Assembly (NCBI GenBank): GCA_021772695.1 | Contig: JAJFLL010000211.1 | Location: 1-11,754, forward strand | Direction: 5' to 3' | DNA length: 11,754 nt | From: Deltaproteobacteria bacterium | Lineage (GTDB): Bacteria; UBA10199; DSSB01 | In this document: piece by piece, positions 6,603 through 11,754 of the stretch | Layout of the letters: every line of letters starts with the position of its first letter | How positions within the stretch are numbered: position 1 is the first letter of the stretch | The notes under the pieces: generated by a model | What the model was told of the DNA's origin: nothing | Database searches by the model: none | Seen by the model: only the letters and a program-made list of their open reading frames with translations | Program-made: the position numbers and the translations under genes

Positions 6603-7799
6603 TTAGGCCATGCGTCTAGCGACGGGGACCGGCCCCTTCCTTAAGTCGTCTACGGCGCTACTCAGACCGGCGACGCTCAAGGGGTACATTTGAATGATTT
6701 CACCGATGGCCCTGATGGTCGGGTGGGCCGGCCAATATTCCTGCGGTTCCGGATTCAGCCAGATGATGGACGGAAAATGATTTTTTAATTTTCTGAGGCA
6801 TTCGATGCCCGGTTCCCGGTGATTTTCCCAATAATCGATGGAGCCATTGGGTGCGAAGAGTTCGTAAGGGTTCATGCAGGCATCGCCAACGATAATCAGG
6901 TGAAAGCTACTGCGAAATTTTCGAAAAATTTCATCAATAGAAATATGCTGCCGTTGCCAGGCATCCGTATACAACTTCTTGTAGATACAATTGTGAAAAT
7001 AATAGTGTTCAAAGGCCTTAAAATGGCTCGAGGCATGGGCGGCCGAAAAAAGGGATTCCATCATGTGGGCGTAGGGATCCATGGAACCACCCACATCCAT
7101 GACCAAAATCAGTTCCGCTTGGTTTTTGCGCGGCGGTTCAAAAACCAGATCGATATCTCCCGCATTGCGACAGGTGGCTTTGATGGTCTTCTCTAAATTT
7201 AATTCATCGGGAACGCCCTGATTATCGAGCCGGCGCAGACGTTTCAGGGCCACCTTTAATTGGCGAGTGTCTAAGATACGATCGTGACGGTAATTTCGAA
7301 AGCGTCTTTCTTCGGCCACTTGCATAGCGGAACGACCGCCACCGGGGCCGCCGATGCGAATGCCCGAGGGGTGGGCGCCGGAATGGCCGAAGGGGGAGGT
7401 GCCGCCGGTGCCGATCCAGTGATTGCCTCCGTGATGGGCTTCCGTTTGTTCCTTGAGGCGTTCCAAAAACTTTTTTCGCAGCTCCTCAAGATCCAAGGCC
7501 TTCAAGCCCTCTGGCAATTGGGGGCGCATGGCTGGGTCGACGATGCGGTTTAACCAATCCAAGAGTTCTTTCTTCAAATTAAAATCCACATCGAGGCCGC
7601 GAAAACAGGCGAGGAAGGCCTGGTCGAAGGCGTCGTAATGGGATTCCGACTTCACCAAGATGGCCCGCGACACCGTATAAAATTGATCTAAGGAAGATTC
7701 GGCCAGGTCTTGAGTCAAGGCATCCATGAGGTAGAGCCATTCCTGGGTGCCCACGGGAACCTTCAGGCTTCGTAAGGTATAGAGAAAGGTGAGTAACAT
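6603..7799 (-). CDS. CoxE-like von Willebrand factor A domain protein
   Basis: 398 residues. A helical N-terminal region (1-120) opens MLLTFLYTLRSLKVPVGTQEW, typical of CoxE-like proteins. Residues 122-157 are a Gly/His-rich flexible linker. The VWA domain begins near 228 with LILVMDVGGSMDPY; Asp235 starts the metal-ion-dependent adhesion site, but the usual Asp-X-Ser-X-Ser reads Asp-Val-Gly-Gly-Ser, so one metal-binding Ser is lost. The later motif IIVGDACMNPYEL holds another acidic site residue. Such proteins work with a MoxR AAA+ ATPase as a metal-insertion or remodelling chaperone (CoxD/CoxE for CO dehydrogenase, RavA/ViaA in enterics). The ATPase gene ends 2 bp upstream, so they form one operon. 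No client enzyme is encoded nearby. Confidence 0.9.
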   Translation of the reverse strand: MLLTFLYTLRSLKVPVGTQEWLYLMDALTQDLAESSLDQFYTVSRAILVKSESHYDAFDQAFLACFRGLDVDFNLKKELLDWLNRIVDPAMRPQLPEGLKALDLEELRKKFLERLKEQTEAHHGGNHWIGTGGTSPFGHSGAHPSGIRIGGPGGGRSAMQVAEERRFRNYRHDRILDTRQLKVALKRLRRLDNQGVPDELNLEKTIKATCRNAGDIDLVFEPPRKNQAELILVMDVGGSMDPYAHMMESLFSAAHASSHFKAFEHYYFHNCIYKKLYTDAWQRQHISIDEIFRKFRSSFHLIIVGDACMNPYELFAPNGSIDYWENHREPGIECLRKLKNHFPSIIWLNPEPQEYWPAHPTIRAIGEIIQMYPLSVAGLSSAVDDLRKGPVPVARRMA

Positions 7800-7801
7800 G
7801 A

Positions 7802-8626
7802 TTAAAGACTTCGAGTGCGTGCCGCCACCGGGCCTAAGTCCTGTTCGCTTTTAAGCAGACAGCCCAAAAAAGGTGTTTCTCGAGCCAAGGCCTTGGCATC
7901 GAGACCCATGGCCAAGAGGGCCTGCAACCAATCGATGAGCTCTGAGGTGGAGGGCGGCTTTTTCAAATGATCTTGAGCGCGAATTTGATAAAATCTTTCG
8001 ATGGCCGCTTGCAACAAACGGGATTCGATCTTGGGAAAATGCACATTCACGATTTGTTCCATCAAATTTTTGTCGGGAAATTCAATGAAATGAAAGACGC
8101 AGCGGCGTAAAAAGGCGTCGGGCAATTCTTTCTCGGAATTCGAGGTGATCACCATCATGGGGCGGTGTAGTGCAGAGATCTCTTGATCGGTCTCGGGAAT
8201 AAAGAAGCGCATTTCATCGAGTTCCGCCAAAAGATCGTTAGGAAATTCCAGATCGGCCTTGTCGATTTCGTCGATCAACAAGACCACCGGCTCGGTGGCC
8301 AGGAAGGCCTCTCCTAATTTTCCCATCTTGATATAGCGTTTGATGTCCGAGACGTCACCATCGCCAAAACGACTGTCGTTGAGACGCTGCACCGTATCGT
8401 AGAAGTACAGGCCGTCGATGGCCTTGGTGGTGGACTTGATGTTCCACCGAATCAGGGGCCGCCCGATGGACTTGGCGATGGAATGGGCCAATAAGGTTTT
8501 TCCCGTCCCCGGTTCTCCCTTGAGCAAAAGAGGCCGCCCAATACTCAGAGCCACATTGACCACTTGTTTGAGGGCCTCAGAGGCCACGTATTCGGAACTG
8601 CCTTGATAGGCTGGTGTTTGCTTCAT
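7802..8626 (-). CDS. MoxR-family AAA+ ATPase
   Basis: With ATG 8626 it has 274 residues. Walker A is GEPGTGKT (37-44), Walker B VVLLIDE with Asp119-Glu120, sensor 1 Asn163 in VITSNSEKELP, and Arg174/Arg175 are the candidate arginine finger. A helical lid domain follows (about 190-274). The family normally begins a few residues before a YVAS-type motif, which matches ATG 8626 (MKQTPAYQGSSEYVAS). A TTG at 8662 would add 12 residues but has no ribosome site and overlaps the likely promoter. It should assemble as a ring that remodels a client protein together with the VWA protein encoded next. It is the first gene of its operon and is divergent from the large gene at 8817. Confidence 0.93.
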   Translation of the reverse strand: MKQTPAYQGSSEYVASEALKQVVNVALSIGRPLLLKGEPGTGKTLLAHSIAKSIGRPLIRWNIKSTTKAIDGLYFYDTVQRLNDSRFGDGDVSDIKRYIKMGKLGEAFLATEPVVLLIDEIDKADLEFPNDLLAELDEMRFFIPETDQEISALHRPMMVITSNSEKELPDAFLRRCVFHFIEFPDKNLMEQIVNVHFPKIESRLLQAAIERFYQIRAQDHLKKPPSTSELIDWLQALLAMGLDAKALARETPFLGCLLKSEQDLGPVAARTRSL

Positions 8627-8816
8627 AACTTCAGGGTTAAACAATGGGGACCGATCTGGCAATAGGGAAAAATAAGATGAATTTTCAAGGCTTAGGAGGG
8701 GATGTCTCTTGGGGATAAGGAAGCAACCCCCGTGTTCTAAGGCCGATGGAAAGCTATCTTAATTCTATGAAACCTCAAACCCGGGGTGCAGCGCGGGGGC
8801 ACCGCCCTGACCCGGC
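8627..8816. promoter_or_regulatory. Divergent intergenic region
   Basis: This spacer must hold the promoters for the MoxR operon (left) and the large gene (right). Leftward, TTGAAA (8688-8683, five of six) with a 17-base spacer leads to CTATTG (8665-8660), a weak -10 that nevertheless fits a start at ATG 8626. Rightward I see no convincing -35/-10 pair; TATCTT at 8755-8760 is a possible -10. Stops in the rightward gene's frame at 8760 and 8808 limit how far upstream it can begin. No repeat or RNA gene is evident. Confidence 0.35.
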
Positions 8817-11754
8817 ATGATTCGCAGGATTCCATCCACATTTTTATCGACTCCGCTCCAGTATCTTGGATCACCTTCGGCCACATCGGACCCTGAAGAT
8901 CCAGAGGCAATTCTGAGTGGAGCAGATCTCATGCACTTGGGTCAAGAGGCCCTGCGCCATGGAGAGGCCTCTTCCGCCGCCGAATATTTTTCCGCCGCTG
9001 CCCCCACCATGCCCCGGGCCCAACGGGGTCTCCAAGCCTTGCGCGGAGAATTCAATACTTGGCAGGTGGAATCCCTAGCCGAACAATTCATTCAGATGGC
9101 CATGGATCCGGCCGCATTGGGTGCCATGGTCATGGCCGCCAATACTTTTCAGATCGCGCGCGGCCTCAGTCACTTGCAATTGCTACGATCCGGCATGGGC
9201 CGCCTAACGACCCCCATTAGTTTTTCCTTGGCCTTTGCCGCTGAGGCCGCCACCTTTCCGCTGCACCATCGTCTCTTGGACGGATTACTGGGTCGGCCCA
9301 TGTCGTTTGAATCCCAAGCCTTGCGGCAAGAGGTGCAGGCGAGCTTCTTGACCTTGGGCGCCTTAAGGCTTTTTGGTGCGGGCGCCACGTGGATGTACCG
9401 CAGGGTCGGGGCCACGCCTCGTTGGCATGGGCTTTTTCAACAAAGCGGCATGGCCTTGGGTATCTTGAGTTCTCGGGGACTCGAGACGGCATTGGGTTGG
9501 CACGGGGAAACCGTCGATAGTCGAACCTGGTGGTTGCAGTCGGCGGTGACTTGGGTGCATTTCAACGTGGCCGGTCGGGTATTGCACCTCGGTAGGGCAT
9601 CCATGAGTCCATGGAGGGCATCAAGGCCTGCCGAGCCTTCCCCGCGATTTCCTAGGGAAGCTCAATGGGCTCAGGCTTCTGTTTCTTTAACTCGAAACCC
9701 TAGGACCGCCGTGAGGGAGTCACGTGCCGCTGAGGGTCTTCATCATTTTTCCTTGGGACGCCCTCGTGAATTTTTAGAATTAAACCGGGCCGAACAATAT
9801 GAGGCCATGTCTCGGGCCCTCGATCGTTCCGGCGGGGAGGTCCGCGCTGCTGCTGAATCTCTGGGAGTCTCTGAGAAAACCTTTCGCAACCGTCTTAATC
9901 AAGCCAAGGTCGAACAACCCGAGGCCTTACTTTCTTGGCTGGAATATTTTTCTCCTCAAGGTCAGCAGAGGCGGCAAATAGAACAGTGGAATCAGATGGC
10001 CGTGGCCTTGGAGGCTAGCGGCGGGCAATTGAAGGGCGCCGCCCGGCAATTGGGCATTTCGGAAAGTACCCTTCATTATCGTTTGTCTCAGGCACGTGAG
10101 CTGGCGCCCGATGCCAATCCGATTCGGCGTTGGCTAGAGCGTCTGGCTCCGGAACGGCAACGACAGGACCGCGCCAAACAGTTTCGAGAAATAGCCGGGG
10201 CCTTAGAGAGCAGTGGAGGAAATATTTTGGCCGCCTCCCGGTTACTTGGGCTAAGTCCGACCGTAATTTATCGCGCCATACAGACCGTGGAAGCTGGAAA
10301 CTTTCCACAATCCCCCTTGAGAGTTTGGGTAGAGCGATTTACCCAAGCGGGGAAACGACGGGCCCGGAGGCGTCGGTGGATGGAATACACCCGAGCCCTA
10401 ATCGATGCCGTCGGTGATATCAAACAAGCCAGTAAAAATTTGGGGATTACTCAAGGAACCTACGGGCGATTTTTAGAAGAGATTACGGCCCTAGACGGTA
10501 CCGATTCTATCGATCCCTATTACCGTCGAATTATCTTGTGTGCCTTGAGCCGCGCGCGACCCACGGATCGTCGCCTACTGCAATTGCTTCGGGAAGGTAA
10601 TCATGAAACCTTTCGCTTGTCTGTTTTGCAGTCCCTGACTTCTGAGGCGAGGGTGGTGCAAAGCACCCTCAGGCATATTCTAGAAGTGGAATCGGCTCCC
10701 TTGCTGCGAATCGTGACGGAATCCTCCCTCAATCGTTCCCGTGGCGATCGTGTTTTATGGTTGTTGGGCTCGGCGGGTAGAAGGCTAAACTTCCAGCAGA
10801 TCCTTCGAGGGACGGGCATGTTGAGCCGGCAATTGACGGCCTTGCTGCAAGGCTTTCAAACTAGGGGTAAGATTAAAGCCAACGATCTGTCTCAATACTC
10901 TCTGAGTCCATCGGGCATGGCGGCATTTCATGGCTTGCGCCATTCCCTGCGTTGGGATCTGCTCAACGAGGCCCTAAGCCAGAGCAAAGGAAATCGTCGC
11001 CAGGCCGCTAGCCTGCTTGGCATTTCCCACGAAACCATGAACAAACAATTGCAATCGAGTTTAGGACGCAATGGAGACCCTGCCGCCGTGGCCCCGATGG
11101 GGCATCCTCTGCATCGTTGGGGCGACGAATTATTTTTGGCGAGAATACGCCGGGTCCAATTAAGGGCCTCGCGCATCGAACGGTATCAACCTCGTTGGGA
11201 ACGCATCAGACGAATCTTAGCAGAACAAGATGGAGATTTTACCCAAACAGCCACTGCCATGGGGATGACGGAAAATCGTCTGGCTGCCCTAATTCGTTTG
11301 GCGGTGGCCTACGATTGGGAACCGCTCAGACCCTTTGGGGAACCAGAGCTGTGGCGAGCCCATCGTGCCAAGAAACTAGAGTCGCAATGGAGAGACCTGC
11401 GGCAACAGAATCGGCAATGGTATGAAGCCCATTCGGCCTTTCGAGATTTATCATTGCAAGATTTACACTTGACCAAACCCATCAAAAATACCTCTCAAGA
11501 ACTTCGCGTAGAATTAGCACTTAGGTATCAAATGGGACAACGTCGTGCGGGAGATTTGTTGATCCGCATCTACGAACCTTGGATTCGTAGCCTGTCTCGC
11601 GGCAAGAGGCGTCCGGGTATCAGCCTGCGGGATTTAGACCAGGCCGGTCGCGAGGGCTTGTTAGAGGCCGTCGAACGTTTTGATCCGGCCCGTGGCAACC
11701 AACTTTCTACATATGCCTATTGGTATATTTTAAAAAATCAGGTGGATCTCTTGC
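8817..11754 (+). CDS. Giant multi-HTH protein fused to a sigma-70 region 2 (3' end outside window)
   Basis: The frame is open from the stop at 8808 to the right edge, at least 979 residues. Residues 30-60 look like a short TPR-like helical pair. Residues 95-260 are hydrophobic to amphipathic with two similar halves (139-187 and 210-259). Residues 270-315 are a disordered linker. Residues 322-556 are four tandem Fis-type HTH units. Residues 568-637 are helical, and 640-703 look winged-helix-like. Two further HTHs lie at 712-751 and 793-832. Residues 903-979 match sigma-70 region 2, including SLRDLDQAGREGLLEAVERF, DPARG and STYAYWYI. It probably binds DNA and core RNA polymerase, but no such family is known to me. 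ATG 8817 lacks a ribosome site; ATG 8931 has GGAG 8 bases upstream and is an alternative that removes 38 residues. Confidence 0.85.
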   Translation, partial: MIRRIPSTFLSTPLQYLGSPSATSDPEDPEAILSGADLMHLGQEALRHGEASSAAEYFSAAAPTMPRAQRGLQALRGEFNTWQVESLAEQFIQMAMDPAALGAMVMAANTFQIARGLSHLQLLRSGMGRLTTPISFSLAFAAEAATFPLHHRLLDGLLGRPMSFESQALRQEVQASFLTLGALRLFGAGATWMYRRVGATPRWHGLFQQSGMALGILSSRGLETALGWHGETVDSRTWWLQSAVTWVHFNVAGRVLHLGRASMSPWRASRPAEPSPRFPREAQWAQASVSLTRNPRTAVRESRAAEGLHHFSLGRPREFLELNRAEQYEAMSRALDRSGGEVRAAAESLGVSEKTFRNRLNQAKVEQPEALLSWLEYFSPQGQQRRQIEQWNQMAVALEASGGQLKGAARQLGISESTLHYRLSQARELAPDANPIRRWLERLAPERQRQDRAKQFREIAGALESSGGNILAASRLLGLSPTVIYRAIQTVEAGNFPQSPLRVWVERFTQAGKRRARRRRWMEYTRALIDAVGDIKQASKNLGITQGTYGRFLEEITALDGTDSIDPYYRRIILCALSRARPTDRRLLQLLREGNHETFRLSVLQSLTSEARVVQSTLRHILEVESAPLLRIVTESSLNRSRGDRVLWLLGSAGRRLNFQQILRGTGMLSRQLTALLQGFQTRGKIKANDLSQYSLSPSGMAAFHGLRHSLRWDLLNEALSQSKGNRRQAASLLGISHETMNKQLQSSLGRNGDPAAVAPMGHPLHRWGDELFLARIRRVQLRASRIERYQPRWERIRRILAEQDGDFTQTATAMGMTENRLAALIRLAVAYDWEPLRPFGEPELWRAHRAKKLESQWRDLRQQNRQWYEAHSAFRDLSLQDLHLTKPIKNTSQELRVELALRYQMGQRRAGDLLIRIYEPWIRSLSRGKRRPGISLRDLDQAGREGLLEAVERFDPARGNQLSTYAYWYILKNQVDLL
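9780..10484 (+). repeat. Four tandem Fis-type HTH units of 63-66 residues
   Basis: Units begin at residues 322, 387, 452 and 517. Each holds AL-x-x-SGG-x(4)-A-x-x-LG-[IVL]-[ST]-x-x-T, the helix-turn-helix pattern of Fis and of NtrC C-termini. Glycines at 339, 402, 467 and 533 and tryptophans at 374, 439 and 504 (WLEYFSP, WLERLAP, WVERFTQ) give the period. The fourth unit is the most diverged (VGD in place of SGG). The DNA units share no long identities, so the duplication is old. Confidence 0.88.
10950..11069 (+). other. Fifth Fis-type HTH of the large protein
   Basis: Residues 712-751, LNEALSQSKGNRRQAASLLGIS and HETMNKQL, match the pattern of the tandem units, with KGN as in NtrC-type C-termini. 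It is separated from the fourth unit by about 155 residues, so it does not belong to the regular array. Confidence 0.8.
11193..11312 (+). other. Sixth, weaker Fis-type HTH of the large protein
   Basis: Residues 793-832 (RRILAEQDGDFTQTATAMGM, then TENRLAALIRLA) keep the spacing helix-DGD-x(4)-A-x-x-MGM-T but lose the second Ala and the Leu-Gly pair. It may be degenerate or have another role. Confidence 0.55.
11523..11754 (+). other. Sigma-70 region 2, cut by the window edge
   Basis: Residues 903-979. Region 2.1 is about LRYQMGQRRAGDLLIRIYEP, the core-binding part 2.2 is SLRDLDQAGREGLLEAVERF followed by DPARG, and 2.3 begins STYAYWYILKN. The pattern D-L-x-Q-x-G-x-x-G-L-x-x-A-V-x-x-F-D-P-x-R-G is diagnostic of group 1-3 sigma factors rather than ECF ones. 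The -10 recognition helix and any region 3/4 lie outside the window. Confidence 0.87.

Noticed and set aside
8660..8662. TTG start adding 12 residues to the MoxR-type protein
   Set aside because: There is no Shine-Dalgarno sequence, it overlaps the best candidate promoter, and family members begin close to the ATG at 8626.
9170..10308. Several antisense and +1 frames of 60-97 codons within the large gene
   Set aside because: Their translations are Arg/Pro-rich without domains, while the frame containing the HTH units and sigma region is continuous over the whole stretch.
9780..11312. TALE-like DNA-reading repeats
   Set aside because: Units are about 65 residues and hold a Fis-type HTH, not the 33-35 residue two-helix TALE unit with a base-specifying pair.
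1..11754. CRISPR array, tRNA, rRNA or insertion sequence
   Set aside because: No regularly spaced direct repeats, tRNA-like clover leaf, rRNA core sequence, transposase or terminal inverted repeats were seen.

Overview
The window (about 50% GC by eye) is densely coding and looks like a Gram-negative chromosome. It carries an RND efflux pump, a lipoprotein with a lipobox, and Shine-Dalgarno-type starts. The style (MoxR/CoxE pair, very large mosaic regulatory protein, small toxin-antitoxin pair) fits a deltaproteobacterium-like or uncultured candidate lineage. That placement is inference; there is no rRNA or phylogenetic marker here.

Layout from left to right. (1) Positions 3-3859, + strand: the 3' part of a periplasmic adaptor gene and a complete RND permease gene, overlapping by ATGA. 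(2) 4053-4763, +: a lipoprotein with 14 uninterrupted collagen-like Gly-X-Y triplets. (3) 4801-5872, -: an XRE-type HTH gene followed, with an 11-bp overlap, by a nucleotidyltransferase-fold gene. This looks like a toxin-antitoxin operon, with a palindrome inside its promoter. (4) 6009-6598, +: an ArsR-family repressor with a Cys-Cys-X-Cys metal site, then a 74-residue protein with seven cysteines. A near-identical palindrome precedes each gene, an arrangement like smtB/smtA. (5) 6603-8626, -: a MoxR-type AAA+ ATPase and a CoxE-like von Willebrand A protein, 2 bp apart. (6) 8817 to the right edge, +: one open frame of at least 979 codons that does not end in the window.

The last gene is the most unusual item. 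Its N-terminal 300 residues are helical and amphipathic to hydrophobic, with an apparent internal duplication. They are followed by four tandem units of 63-66 residues that each look like the Fis/NtrC-type helix-turn-helix. Then come a helical spacer with a winged-helix-like part, two more such HTHs, and finally the start of a sigma-70 region 2. I know of no named family with this order. It looks like a sigma factor fused to an array of DNA-binding domains.

Two starts (the XRE gene and arsR) lie about where transcription should begin from well-matched promoters, so both mRNAs may be leaderless. No tRNA, rRNA, insertion sequence or CRISPR array was seen.
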